From UBA7803 sp034522075 (GTDB taxonomy: Bacteria; Pseudomonadota; Gammaproteobacteria; Pseudomonadales; Azotimanducaceae): a stretch of DNA of 64,000 nt. Positions 9,780 to 18,947 of the stretch are shown here, one piece after another. The position numbers and the translations under genes are program-made. Under the pieces are notes generated by a model. The model made no database searches and had not been told where the DNA came from. It saw only the letters and a list, made by a program, of their open reading frames with translations. Position 1 is the stretch's first letter. Every line of letters starts with the position of its first letter. The DNA lies in NCBI GenBank assembly GCA_034522075.1, contig JAXHLO010000022.1:1-64000 (forward strand). Direction: 5' to 3'.

Positions 9780-10512
9780 TCAAGGTTCCCATTTTGAGAC
9801 ATCCAGTACTGTTGGATTCGGGCCATACAGAAGGGATCGAAGAATCGGTCCCTTGAAGCTGTCTCGGTTGCAATTCGTCTATGGTGGCCTCCGCCTTTGC
9901 TTGGGGCAACCCGGGGTCAACCATGATCTGGTCGATGAACGAATGAGGATCTACGCTATAGGGGTGGAGGTGTTGGTTGGCTTGGGCCTCGTCCATTGCA
10001 AAGTAGAGAAGGCGGACTTCTCTCATGCCTAAACGCCAACCGTTTGACCAAAAAAGACGCTTGTGAACATCTCCTACACCGATGCCGTAGTCATCAAAGG
10101 TCTCGTTCGCGACACCTCGAAGCGCCCTCGCGTTGAGATACCATCCTGCCGATGCAGCACTGAGCATCCGGCAGGTGCGGGTGGGCTTCAGCCAATGTGG
10201 TCGCGAGGGTGGCAATGCGTGAGCGGATCGGATTCCATCCCCTGCTGGCGCGTAGATCCGCCACATCGCATCCGATGCTTTAAGCAAAGTCCAGCATTGT
10301 CCAAAGATGGAATCGTGATAAGTGTAGGAGCGGACGCCACCAGAGCGGTGCCGAACCTTCTGCTGAAGGATGAAGTTCTCGTAGGGATCGTCCCATCGAC
10401 GAGGTTTGACCAACACGTTCTGTCTGGAACGGAAAAGCTCCAGAACACGAGTGAGAGTGGTAATCCGGTAAACGAATTTCCTGTGATCCTGGCTTTGAAG
10501 GTGAATGAACAT
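9780..10512 (-). pseudogene. cassette gene: DUF2971 protein, frameshifted
   Basis: Starts MFIHLQSQDHRKFVYRI directly after the R' of attC 3. Recognisable DUF2971 features are VLVKPRRWDDPYENFILQQ, FGQCWTLLKASDAMWRIYAP, REVRLLYF, SFIDQIMVDPGLPQAKAE and, in another frame, FKGPILRSLLYGPNPTVLDV with TGA at 9780-9782. The middle (SAHALPPSRPHWLKPTRT) and the end need frame changes. DUF2971 proteins are about 250 residues and frequent in islands and cassette arrays. Their function is not established; some occur in defence contexts. The tight fit between two attC sites makes this a textbook cassette, now inactive. Confidence 0.7.
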
Positions 10513-10517
10513 CTGCC

Positions 10518-10615
10518 GCCTAACGCCGGCGATCATGGCACCGGAAAGTGGCACTGCCTCTGCGGAAGCCAAAGGTATGGACTCTTTCTGGAATCCGGCT
10601 CATCGCCGTTGTTGG
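10518..10615 (-). mobile_element. attC site 3
   Basis: Minus strand: R'' CCAACAAC with GGCGATGAGCC, a loop region unlike attC 1 and 2, then L' CATGATCGCC and an intact R' GGCGTTAGGC (10518-10527). The two ends are imperfectly complementary (CGGCGAT arms match). It lies 43 bases downstream of the lipoprotein gene stop and is followed at once by the DUF2971 start codon. The weaker internal match makes this the least certain of the three, but its position is exactly right. Confidence 0.65.
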
Positions 10616-10657
10616 TCTTCACGAGCGTTTAGCCTTATAAACGCTGGTAAAGCAAAG

Positions 10658-10939
10658 TCACTTGCACCGAAACGTGAGTTCAATTCGCGGAAATTTCCCC
10701 GCCAGGTATGGCCCTTCGTTCTCCCAGAGCTTGACGACCTCCATATCCTTATCCTGATCTGAGCAGTGCTGCTCGGCTTCCTTCAGTGCATCAGCTTTGA
10801 TGAATCCAACCCCAGAAAATCCTGTGGATGCTTGGTTGGCTATCATGTATTCCCCATCGGCCAGATTGACAACGCCGGTATTCGAGGCGCAGCCGGACAA
10901 GAAGGCGACGAAGATGGTGATCATGGCCGCATTGTTCAT
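10658..10939 (-). CDS. cassette gene: small lipoprotein, intact
   Basis: 93 residues. The signal peptide MNNAAMITIFVAFLSGCASN has a lipobox LSGC, so the mature protein would be lipidated on Cys17. The mature part NTGVVNLADGEYMIANQAST and GFIKADALKEAEQHCSDQDK, ending FPRIELTFRC, matches a small lipoprotein type often found in bacterial genomes and cassette arrays (ATGFSG...K.A...EA..YC). It is open and undamaged, unlike its neighbours. attC 3 follows its stop. The function is unknown. Confidence 0.7.
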   Translation of the reverse strand: MNNAAMITIFVAFLSGCASNTGVVNLADGEYMIANQASTGFSGVGFIKADALKEAEQHCSDQDKDMEVVKLWENEGPYLAGKFPRIELTFRCK

Positions 10940-11025
10940 TTCCAGTCTCGATATAATTCAATACAGATAGCGTAGCAGTTTAGCTTTGTGTCGGGAGCGG
11001 TCTTCAGCAGATCAAACGCCCTCCT

Positions 11026-11786
11026 CTATCTGCAGAGTGCCTCACACGGCACACCGTCCGAGTCGCCATCCAGGCGGTTCAATCCGCATTCATTCAGATA
11101 GAACTTGGCCTCCTCGCAGGAAGCCATTTGCGCGGCAGTAGGTTTTCGATCCGCACTGGAAGCTCGCAGCAGGCGTTGACTCGATTCGTCTGCCGCCCCG
11201 CCACTCCGATGGCGGCACTGGGTCCGATAGCCCCACAAGCCCCTGTGCGCCTCTCTGGCGGCCGTTTCGTCTTCCAGCAGGGATTCGTCCTCGTATATCC
11301 GCCGATAGACCCAGGCGTGGCCCTGGCGCACCAGTTCGCGGTTGATGTCGCGATCTCCGAGCGAGATCTTCCCCGACCTTCCGCCCGGACCTGTCTGTAG
11401 CCACCGCCTCGATCGCTTGCGATCTCCTGAACGACTCGCTCGGCGAGCGCCTGGCGGGCACCGGGCTTCCCCAAGGCTGCCCGGATTCCGGTGTATCGAT
11501 TTCAGCCAAGCGGATTCGATGCTGGGTCCGGTCAACGAGCAGCGTCAGAGTGTCGCCGTCGGCGATGCCAACCACCCGCCCCTGGAGTACTTCCACCCCA
11601 GCAAATGCACCGACTTCAAGCTCACTCGATGGGGCAACCGCGCTGAGCCAAGGCCTCGCGGCGTCCGAACAACGCCACCGACCTCGACGCCGAACCGACG
11701 ACGTCAAGCTCGGCGCCTAGCGCCAATCCAACGATCAGCGCCACGGCGAGGCGTACCCGCGGCAGCCGGCGTCTGAACCGATTCAT
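11026..11786 (-). pseudogene. secreted SNase-like nuclease with Excalibur domain, frameshifted
   Basis: The N-terminus MNRFRRRLPRVRLAVALIVG is a signal peptide. A staphylococcal-nuclease fold follows: VVGIADGDTLTLLVDRTQHR, IRLAEIDTPESGQPWG, then in other frames ARQALAERV, DINRELVRQGHAWVYRRIYE and DETAAREAHRGLWG. The C-terminus CEEAKFYLNECGLNRLDGDS plus DGVPCEALC is an Excalibur calcium-binding domain. At least three frame changes (near 11645, 11475-11400 and 11190) break it. The ancestral product would have been a periplasmic or secreted thermonuclease. It is the next gene upstream of the lipoprotein cassette, but no attC is visible between them. Confidence 0.7.
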
Positions 11787-11860
11787 CACAGCCCCCACGC
11801 CGCGCATTATTGCAAAGCCAGAGTTCCACAGGAAGCATTTAACTGGTTATATATACAGCA

Positions 11861-12163
11861 TGGACATCGTGCTGGAGGTACCTCAACAAACGCTTCATCG
11901 AGCTCAGGGACGAAAATGGCGGTGAGGTCGTTGGAGTACTCACTCGCTGCGGCGACTACCGCTATGTCCGCTGGCTTGGATTCATCGGCAGGCAGAGAGC
12001 CAAGCAGCTGGGAAAGCCAGTTAAGCTCGAGATCAGAAGGATCGGGCGATCCAAAGAGTTCGGCATCGAGTGGGAGAACGTGCCTCCGGGCAGGCACGTC
12101 CAAGGTTGTCTGACTCCAGATGGCGTGTATGCAGTCCTTCAGCCGTGGGTTCGGGTCCTGTAA
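11861..12163 (+). pseudogene. hypothetical protein, N-terminus frameshifted
   Basis: A coherent plus-strand frame reads RFIELRDENGGEVVGVLTRC, YRYVRWLGFIGRQRAKQLGK, PVKLEIRRIGRSKEFGIEWE and ends at TAA 12161-12163. It has no in-frame ATG. A likely start is ATG 11861 (MDIVLEV), joining by one frame change near 11885. The small basic domain is not recognised. The opposite strand is open too, but its composition looks worse. It is followed 43 bases later by the metallophosphoesterase gene on the same strand. Confidence 0.4.
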
Positions 12164-12206
12164 CCTAGAAATGCAGGCGCTTTCCCGGCGAAGCATTGGA
12201 CCACAA

Positions 12207-13128
12207 ATGACAAGCTACGACCTTATCGGTGACATCCACGGGCACGCTGAATCGCTCACCGCGCGCTGCTCGAGCTTGGCTACGTTCAGGAGAGCGCCAC
12301 CTACCGCCATCCAATGCTTGAGCAATTTTCCTCGGGGACTTCGTTGACCGCGGCCCTCAGCAACGTCAGGGTGCTCGAGATCGTGCGCCCGATGATTGAG
12401 AGCGGCACGGCCTTGTCGGTCATGGATCACGAGTTCAACGCTATAGCCTTCGCTACCCGGGAGGGTGATGGGTATCTGCGGCCACACACTGACAAGAACT
12501 GCGGACAGCATGAAGCCTTTCTTCGAGAGACGCATTTGGGTCTCAAGAACATGCAGAGATTATCAGTTGGTTCAATAACTCTACCGCTATGGCTCGACTT
12601 GGGAGACATCCGCATCGTGCATGCCTGTCGGGACCCGTCTCGATTTCGCACCTAATAGGACGTACCGACAGTGGGCGCCTCAACGATGAGGTTCTCCGCG
12701 ACGCTTCGAAGAAGGGGACTATCACTCACGAGGCGGTCGAGGTGCTCCTGAAGGGAAAAGAGATACCGCTGCCAAAGGGCGCGAGCTTTCAGGACAAAGA
12801 TGGGAATCACCGTCACCACATACGAATTCGTTGGTGGGATTAATCCGCCCGGACGCACCGCGATGCTTTTCTAGGCCCAGAGAGTGCGATCAGCCATATT
12901 CCGGCACAGAGCGCCGATCGAGATCATCTGATCGAGTACGGCCACCACCTGCCACCCGTGTTCCTGGGGCACTACTGGTTAAGCGGGGAACCAACACCAC
13001 TGGCATCGAATATCGCCTGCTTGGATTACTCCGTCGCCAAAGAGGGCGGAAAACTGGTGGCATACCGTTGGGACGGCGGACAGCAATTGGATACCGGAAA
13101 GTTTGTCGCGATTAAACGGCGCGCTTAG
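12207..13128 (+). pseudogene. calcineurin-like metallophosphoesterase, frameshifted
   Basis: The N-terminus MTSYDLIGDIHGHAESLT carries the metal-binding DxH of the PPP/PrpE/ApaH-like phosphoesterase family. FLGDFVDRGP appears in another frame near 12330, then LEIVRPMIESGTALSVMDHE (family GNHE, here changed to MDHE), LWLDLGDIRIVHAC, LNDEVLRDASKKGTITHEAV and a C-terminus VFLGHYWLSGEPTPLASNIA with LDYSVAKEGGKLVAYRWDGG. It ends at TAG 13126-13128. Five or more frame changes are needed. The family may act on protein phosphate, Ap4A or RNA caps; the substrate of this one is unknown. Confidence 0.7.
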
Positions 13129-13375
13129 AACACCGGCGTCTTTTGCGCCTTGATGAGCACATCCAATTCTTCATGCTTGTTCACCGCCCTGTCTCCGCAA
13201 GATTGTTAGAGCCTTTGTCCGTTCCCTCGGAGCCGAACTGCTGGACTCGCGAAACTGAGCGGTGCTAGAGCATCAGTGCCGCGAAGCACCGATTGTAAGT
13301 GGTGAAGGCAACCTGCTACGGAACCAATGTACGAATTCTCAGCAAAACCAGCTTAAGCGTGAGGGGCACACGGTC

Positions 13376-13748
13376 TCAACTGTTCAGAGTTACACTAAGT
13401 ACGCCCAGCCCGAACACCACCACAACAAGTAGAACGATTCCTGCGTACAGGACCACAACGAGCTTCGCCAAAGTGATCAGCGGGTGATCTCCGGCATACC
13501 TACTCGCTGATCGCCATATCGCAGGGATGATGAAGATCCCATGGCTGATTCCAGAACGCAATGCCCAGCACCAAACCTGGTGCCCCTGAGACCGCCACGA
13601 GAGCATAGGGAGCGACATAGCCGAGCAATACGGCAGGAATTGCGCCCCAGTACCAGAAGGTAATCTTGAGCGGGATCCTACCCCGCCAAAGACAATGGAA
13701 GTAGTCGGTTTCTTTACTGACGCTTTCTGTGACGGGTTCTGCAGTCAT
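13376..13748 (-). pseudogene. small membrane protein, frameshifted
   Basis: The N-terminal frame MTAEPVTESVSKETDYFHCL and ITFWYWGAIPAVLLGYVA switches near 13560 to ISHGIFIIPAIWRSASRYAG, then ITLAKLVVVLYAGIVLLVVV. The joined protein of about 120 residues has three to four membrane segments and resembles small inner-membrane proteins often carried in cassettes (FWLWG...VWRSANNY...A...V). The function is unknown. Confidence 0.45.
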
Positions 13749-14077
13749 TGTTCAAGACTAGCCCAATCTACAGATCCCAACTGAGCCCAGCATCTCATTC
13801 CCAAAGGCTCAGATGGAATTGCAGGAATAGGAGAGCCAGAGATCTTAGCTCAATACGGCACCTTTGCTCGGCAACCCCATCGTGATTGGCCAGCGCCATC
13901 AAGTATTGATCCGATTCGTTGAGCATCAAATCACGCATGGAACTGAGTCACTTTTCCTAGTCAAAGCAACAGATCGAGCATCAGACTGGACTTCCCCCGG
14001 TCCACTAGACACCTCCAGGCTATGATTGGATTTCGGCTGGGTCACTGGCGCGGTGGTGCAGAGAATAATCTGTGCTT
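13749..14077. other. no gene seen
   Basis: I see no open frame, repeat or site that I can support in this stretch. Confidence 0.4.
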
Positions 14078-14554
14078 TCAGTCCTGGCGCCCGTCTCCAA
14101 ATCTCACGATCACAACTATCGGATCATCGGCTGACTTTGCCTGAGGCACTGGCTTATCGCGCCACTTGTCGGGTTGCCGGTTCCTCAGCCATAGCGATGC
14201 TGCGGCGGTCTCAGGTGGGTAGTGCTTCGTGGTCTCGGCCCACGATCTTGCCGTTGTGGTGGAAGATCTTCTCTTCCGATGGCTGTAGCCGAGCGCACGA
14301 TTACGCAGCGCCTCGACCACTTTCGCGTCAGCGATCATCTTGCCCCGCCGAAGGGCCTCAGAAAACTCTTTGTGTCGACGCTTCCAGGTTTCGATTGTCG
14401 TCACGGAGACCTGCAAGACATTGGCCAATTCCACGTCTGTAGCGCCCAGGAGTGCGACGTGATAAGCAAGCCTGACGTTGTCGGCGTTGTAGAGCGTCGG
14501 CCTTCCCCCTCCCGGGTTGCCCTTGGCGTACTTGTTGCCCTTCGGCGCCGGCAT
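14078..14554 (-). CDS. phage terminase small subunit-like protein
   Basis: The sequence MPAPKGNKYAKGNPGGGRPT, LYNADNVRLAYHVALLGATD, ELANVLQVSVTTIETWKRRH, FSEALRRGKMIADAKVVEAL, RNRALGYSH and KHYPPETAAASLWLRNRQPD is the typical layout of phage terminase small subunits: a basic Gly-rich start, a helix-turn-helix that binds packaging DNA, and a C-terminal YPPDT..AIFWLKNR..WRDK segment. The frame is open throughout, but residues between GYSH and ETTKHYPP look shifted. A neighbouring frame reads SEEKIFHHNGKIV, so two compensating indels seem to lie there. No large terminase follows, so this is a phage remnant. Confidence 0.65.
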   Translation of the reverse strand: MPAPKGNKYAKGNPGGGRPTLYNADNVRLAYHVALLGATDVELANVLQVSVTTIETWKRRHKEFSEALRRGKMIADAKVVEALRNRALGYSHRKRRSSTTTARSWAETTKHYPPETAAASLWLRNRQPDKWRDKPVPQAKSADDPIVVIVRFGDGRQD

Positions 14555-14877
14555 ATTGTGCCCCCACGCGAGATCGTCGCTGGTCCACCGCGGCAGCGGC
14601 TCGTTGGTCGATGGCTGGGGCCTTGAGAGCGTACCGGGTGCGCCTCTTCCTCGGCCGGCGCCTCGCGGGCGCGAAGATTCGCACCCGGCCTAGGCCGTAC
14701 CGGTCAGCTGCTTGCTCGTAGGATGCGTTGAAGGAAGGCATTGAGGTTCGTCCGAGTTGGGTTGACGGAATCGTGGGCCTCTATCACGAGGCTTGTCAAT
14801 TCTCTCTCAGGGACGGGACCGTCGGGTGCTCTGATCCGGCGCAACCAGACGGGCAGAGAGGCTCCTCCTCTCTTTTA
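14555..14877. other. no confident gene
   Basis: No supported gene. It contains a hairpin (14855-14880) described separately. A minus-strand frame extends upstream of the terminase small subunit start but is Arg/Ala-rich and not convincing. Confidence 0.35.
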
Positions 14878-14880
14878 TTA
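14855..14880 (+). terminator. possible hairpin terminator
   Basis: agagagg (14855-14861), loop ctcct, cctctct (14867-14873), then tttatta. On the plus strand this has the form of a short Rho-independent terminator, though no plus-strand gene ends here. On the minus strand the hairpin directly follows the lipoprotein stop but lacks a T-run. Confidence 0.3.
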
Positions 14881-15674
14881 GATCGAATCCATGATGTACA
14901 CGAACAACGCGTTGGAGCCGTTGTCCCCAGCAGTTATGAGAACCGGGGCGCCGGAATCTTCGTCCATTGAGGCGAAACCTTCAGAACTTCCTTCAACGAA
15001 CCCTGGGCAAGCGGAAACCGTGACCTGCAATTCGTACAGGTTGAACTGCGAGAACAACGTCTCCCGTTATGGTGCAGTTCGAGTTGTTGTCGGTAATTGA
15101 GCCATCGGCCGCAATAGTGACATCGATCAGTGTCCCTGTTCGGATGTCTTGATACCGGCCAGAGATAGCCGCGAATGAGGAATCAACGTCGTAAAGAGCC
15201 TGATCCTGCGCTGACGCCTGCGCCCGGAATGTGCCCTGGCCGGCGATTCCGTTGACGGTTGTTGTGCCTTGAATATCACGCCGCTCTGCATTGATCGTTC
15301 CTGACAGAGTCAACTGCAAGCTCGTGACCTGGCTGGCCAATAATCGAAGCGTGAACACAAAGCCCGGCGATCTGGGTTCCGCTTCCGCTTACTCTGTCCC
15401 CATCGACAGCAATCTGGCCGTGGGGATGCCAAGCCGTCCAATGCACCGGTAGGATTCTCGGACGCGTGAAACTCGCCATCTTCAGAAATGGCAAGCGTGG
15501 CGTCACCGGGGTGCCATCAACGTTGACGAAATCTGGATGTTGTAGAATCCTCTGATGGCTAAGTCGGGTTCCAGGTGGTGCTGCGTTTGAGCCGCCCCCG
15601 CCTCCGCCTCCACCGCCGCAAGCTCCAAGCAGCCCTCCAAGCATTGCGGCTGCCGTCAGTCTTGCTATCAGCAC
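14878..15674 (-). pseudogene. poly-glycine lipoprotein, frameshifted
   Basis: The signal peptide MLIARLTAAAMLGGLLGAC is followed by nine glycines, a lipoprotein with lipobox LGAC and a flexible Gly linker. The body contains VDGDRVSGSGTQIAG, LQLTLSGTINAERRDIQGTT, YDVDSSFAAISGRYQDI and DVTIAADGSITDNNSNCTIT, the repeated beta pattern of a lipoprotein type common in xanthomonad-like bacteria. The C-terminus is in another frame: FNLYELQVTVSACPGFVEGS and ITAGDNGSNALFVYIMDSI, ending at TAA 14878. Frame changes occur near 15500, 15350 and 15050. It probably faced the periplasm or cell surface; the function is unknown. Confidence 0.55.
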
Positions 15675-15762
15675 GTTGTTCCTCTCCAGGATTCAAGGAT
15701 GTCATGCGTCAAGCGTAGTCCAAGCTCGCAATCTGACAAGCCAAGGTCTCAAAACAGGAGCT

Positions 15763-16405
15763 TCATTCTCCAGGCTCACGCGTCACAGTTGGATCAACCT
15801 GGGTGGTCATGGCTTTGAGCCTTTCCTTGTCGCGATCAGTTAACTCTACGACAGTGATGGTGTGTCGGTGTTCGTATACAGCATCAATCGCCTCTAGCAG
15901 CTCGCTCTTGCGTTCTTCCTTGATCATTCCTGGATCTGCAGTGATGAGTTCCTTTGCAACGTCTGCCTTACTAGCATCTATTGTACCCGGCCTAATCGCA
16001 TGCACCTCTCCGTTGAGGACTTGACGAGTCTCTGCGTACCGGCGCTCGTCCTCCTTTCTGGCCATCTCCGCCATTGCCGCATCCCATTCTTCATCTGTCT
16101 CTACCAAACTGTGGTTCGTACTCAGAATATAATTCCGTCTGGAACTCCTCAGCGATGGCGCGCAGAATTCCTACGGGCGGTCCGCTGGACCAAGGTCGAG
16201 TCAGACGTTCAACCATTTCGTCGCCGTAGACCCATATGAAATTGTGGCCATCGGTCAGACAACGTTTAGACTCGGTGGTACCGTCGGCAATCTCCTCGCG
16301 TATCCCGTATTGTTCCAAACGTCCACAGAACAAATCAGTCATGTCGACCTTTTGGTCAGTATGAAACGTGTTGACACTGCTCATCTCCTCGATGGCGTTT
16401 GCCAT
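15763..16405 (-). pseudogene. hypothetical charged protein, one frameshift
   Basis: Starts MANAIEEMSSVNTFHTDQKV at 16405 and reads LTDGHNFIWVYGDEMVERLT and AIAEEFQTELYSEYEPQF. It changes frame near 16100 to VETDEEWDAAMAEMARKEDE and KADVAKELITADPGMIKEER, ending TVTREPGE. A single indel separates two otherwise intact halves of about 100 and 110 residues. The second half is strongly charged and helical. No family is recognised. Confidence 0.5.
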
Positions 16406-16508
16406 CCGCAAGTGAGTTATCGCTAGCGCTACATGGTTTCTTCGCGTTCGGCGAATGCGTGTATACCCAGGCTTTCCAAATTCGTGCGTCAGCACCCTCA
16501 TCGGCCTC

Positions 16509-16640
16509 TCAGCTTGACGGAGGATCCTCATACGTTGCCCACCTCATTCGCTTTGGCTTGAGGAGACACACCTCCAGCGTGTTCTCCCATTCGACGTCTC
16601 CCAATCTCCGCTGGATCTTTCTGAGCCCCCTCGCAGCCTC
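16509..16640 (-). pseudogene. C-terminal fragment, paralogue of the gene at 17263-17521
   Basis: The frame reads LRKIQRRLGDVEWENTLEVC, then LLKPKRMRWATYEDPPSS and TGA. It matches the C-terminus of the next copy (LRKIQRRLRDVDWENTLEIC, LLKPDRRS). DNA similarity runs across about 125 bases and continues past the stop (cggcctctcagcttga in both). Upstream of 16640 the similarity ends, so this copy is truncated or its 5' part has been replaced. Confidence 0.45.
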
Positions 16641-16751
16641 GGTGACCTACACGGCTGGCTGCAGGCGATGTATCGCGGCGTCGAAGAAGAGCGCGCTCGC
16701 CGGCGCGATCACTTACGCGCTAAGCCGCTGGCCGGCGCTGACTCGATACCG

Positions 16752-17056
16752 CTACGACATCATCCATCCCCCTAGAACTTCGGTGTCTGCAAACCACGCA
16801 GCATCGGTCTCATGAACGAGGACGGTGTTTAGAAGCGAGTTCCATTTCTCTGGCACAATTTCTACTCCACAGTCGTTCAAAATTCCGCTGCAGACCGCTT
16901 CGGCATCCAAAAGATCGCTTGGACAATCGTATGGGAATGGGCCATTGTGTTGTCACAGCGAAACGACAGGTGAGTCGGCGTCAGGAATCCGACAAGGCCA
17001 CACCCATCATCAACGCTGATTAGCTTCCAACCTTTAGATTCAATTACGTGTTTCAT
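16752..17056 (-). pseudogene. small hypothetical protein, one frameshift
   Basis: Starts MKHVIESKGWKLISVDDGCG and continues LVGFLTPTHLSFRCDNTMAH. A frame change near 16920 leads to DLLDAEAVCSGILNDCGVEI and VPEKWNSLLNTVLVHETDAA, ending EVLGGWMMS at TAG 16752-16754. The ancestral protein was about 98 residues. Family unknown. There is a clear start with gggagaagcgaaca upstream. Confidence 0.45.
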
Positions 17057-17262
17057 TGTTCGCTTCTCCCGTTACTTTATCGCGTAGCATCCTTCTGACA
17101 TGAGCGGGCCCTTCCCAGAATCGTCAATCTCTCAATTCATCGGTCAGGCCAACTGAATCCTCTTGAGGATCTAATCGGTTTAGATCGAGAGCCCAGCCCT
17201 TTAAACTCGCCCCGCAGTACGCGCTTCGGCCTCTCAGCTTGAGCGAGGATCCGCAGGTCGTT

Positions 17263-17521
17263 TTAACTCCTTCGATCTGGCTTGAGGAGACAGATCTCGA
17301 GAGTGTTTTCCCAGTCGACGTCTCTCAATCGACGTTGGATTTTTCTGAGCCGTTTCGGAGGGAGATCCCGTACCGGGAACTCGACCCAGTCCCGGGCTGG
17401 ATTCCATATCGACCGAGCCGGACGGTTTCCCGCCCAAAGCCCAGTGGTACCGGTAGTAGGCGATCCCGGAATACTGGTGTCGCTTCAGCGCATGGACGTC
17501 TATCTGCGCGAACTCCTCCAT
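17263..17521 (-). pseudogene. hypothetical protein, duplicated C-terminus, frameshifted
   Basis: Starts MEEFAQIDVHALKRHQYSGI and reads AYYRYHWALGGKPSG. After one frame change it continues VWIWNPARDWVEFPVRDLPP and KRLRKIQRRLRDVDWENTLE, ending LLKPDRRS at TAA 17263. About 86 residues. The last third is duplicated at 16509-16640. No family recognised. Confidence 0.45.
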
Positions 17522-17618
17522 AGCGGGTTGTCTGGACTGGCAGCGAGCTACCGGATCCGTATCCGCCCATCGGTTTCCCTAAGACATTCGGCTAAAGTCG
17601 GTCTTCGTACGCAAAAAG

Positions 17619-18327
17619 TCATCGACAGGCCGTTCGGCTCGCATTGACGCAGTTACGAACGGCTGTGATCTGGGACGGCTCGCCTTCGCAGCCGTCACGC
17701 TGATGAATCACTCTCGCCAGGTAATTGACGTCGGGAACACCGTTCCTCATGAACAGGTCTCGGTGCGTCGATAGTAGGGCGTCTACTTTCTCCGGCAACG
17801 TACTTTGGGGTACCGAAGCTGGCGATCGATGCGGAGCGACGCGTTGAAAAGCGGATTCGGCAACAGCTGAGAGGTTCCGGTCTGTTTCCGCTTCTGCTTC
17901 TGCTTCTGCTCTGTTTCTCCTTGGTTCTGTCTTTTCTCTGTCTCTGATTCTCTGGTGTGACTTTGTCCCGACAGCCGCCGAAGATTGTCCGGACTTTCGC
18001 GAGTATTCATCCCGCCATTTCAGCAACTTAGGAATTTCTATCCTAATTTGATTGTCGTTTCGCTCAAGAGCTATCACGCCGCTTGCTCGCAACCATTCCG
18101 TATACTTTGCGAAGGTACGGGGGTGAACACCGGTGAATGAGTGCCACATCGCTTCAGGAAACGCGACTGATGCTGGTTGAATGACGCTCCATGTTCTCGG
18201 CAACGACCTCTAAGAGGAGCATCGCGAATCGATACCCGGTAACCCAGTCTCGGCCACAGCGGCCCTGGGCAGTCCTGTGACCTTTGAATCTTGACCGAAG
18301 CTGAGAAAAGTGCTTGAACCACTTCAT
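17619..18327 (-). pseudogene. phage replication protein-like, frameshifted
   Basis: The N-terminus from ATG 18327, MKWFKHFSQLRSRFKGHRTA and GYRFAMLLLEVVAENMERHS, switches frame near 18175 to SVAFPEAMWHSFTGVHPRTF and IRIEIPKLLKWRDEYSRKSG. This is the winged-helix start (WFKH.S.....GY..Y..LLE.V.E.M) and LLKYRDEYSRKSG motif of phage replication and replisome-organiser-like proteins. A low-complexity Ala/Glu repeat (AEAEAEAE) and a C-terminal helical part follow. Its ATG overlaps the TGA of the primase-like fragment (ATGA), marking a former phage replication operon. Confidence 0.6.
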
Positions 18328-18675
18328 TGCGCTCGCCTTTCACACACAGATTTCAGGAGTGGTGGTCCTAGTCCTCTCATGTGATTGCGCTGATTGTGGC
18401 GCTCAATCGAGACGATTGTTGGTGGTGCCCGATGCAATGTCACCGCCCGGCTACGGTTCATGAGGACCCGACCCGAGCCCCTCTGCAGCGAACGCGGCCC
18501 CAGCCGTACAGCCGGCGTGGCAATCAAGCACGACTCGGCCGTCCTCCAATAGGTGGATCACGGCCCAATGGCTCGGTCGTCGTGAAGGTATGCGGCGGTG
18601 GCCGGCTCCCAACGTCCTGGCCGTGCCCAGGGTCTGGACGTACTTAGGGTGGGACAGCATTTTTGCTGCCGTCAT
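18324..18675 (-). pseudogene. phage primase-type zinc-finger fragment, frameshifted
   Basis: IHLLEDGRVVLDCHAGCTAG resembles the LxDGRVLLHCxAGC of CHC2-type zinc-finger domains at the start of phage and plasmid primase proteins. LHDDRA in another frame just upstream fits the preceding CPAHDDR motif. After the zinc finger the frame changes to LMNRSRAVTLHRAPPTIVSI and ends at TGA 18324. No toprim or helicase domain follows, so only the N-terminal part remains. It is coupled by ATGA to the replication protein downstream. Confidence 0.45.
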
Positions 18676-18703
18676 AGGTCCCCTTTCGCCGCAGAAGCAC
18701 AGA

Positions 18704-18947
18704 CTATCCCGCTGCCTTTGGATGCTGGGTACGCATAAAAGCCCGATATCGCTCCATCTCGTGGACAGTCAGGCCGTGGTTCCGGTAGCGATTGGCCCAC
18801 TCGGTTTGAATTCTTTCGCCATCAGGGAACGAGACCGTTTGGGCCACGCCATGGCACGAGGCGACGAATGGACCAGTATGACGACCCGTTCTTCGCCGAG
18901 TTCGCGAAACTTAGGGGGTTTGGTGACGCATCGCACCTCAGTTCCAT
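18704..18947 (-). pseudogene. small phage-like hypothetical protein, frameshifted
   Basis: Joined frames give VTKPPKFRELGEERVVILVH, FVASCHGVAQTVSFPDGERI, QTEWANRYRNHGLTVHEMER and YRAFMRTQHPKAAG, with TAG at 18704. It lies 28 bases upstream of the primase-like fragment on the same strand. The family is unknown, but the context suggests a former phage early operon. Confidence 0.4.

Noticed and set aside
11716..11760. attC-like string gcgcctagcgcc...gatcagcg
   Set aside because: It lies inside the signal-peptide coding region of the SNase-like gene and lacks a matching R'' and stem.
11807..12196. 129-codon minus-strand open frame
   Set aside because: The plus-strand frame over the same bases reads as a more protein-like chain ending just before another plus-strand gene. 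The choice is not certain.
13120..13215. Possible plus-facing attC after the metallophosphoesterase (gttagagcc at 13205)
   Set aside because: The two ends are not complementary and no inner stem could be found.
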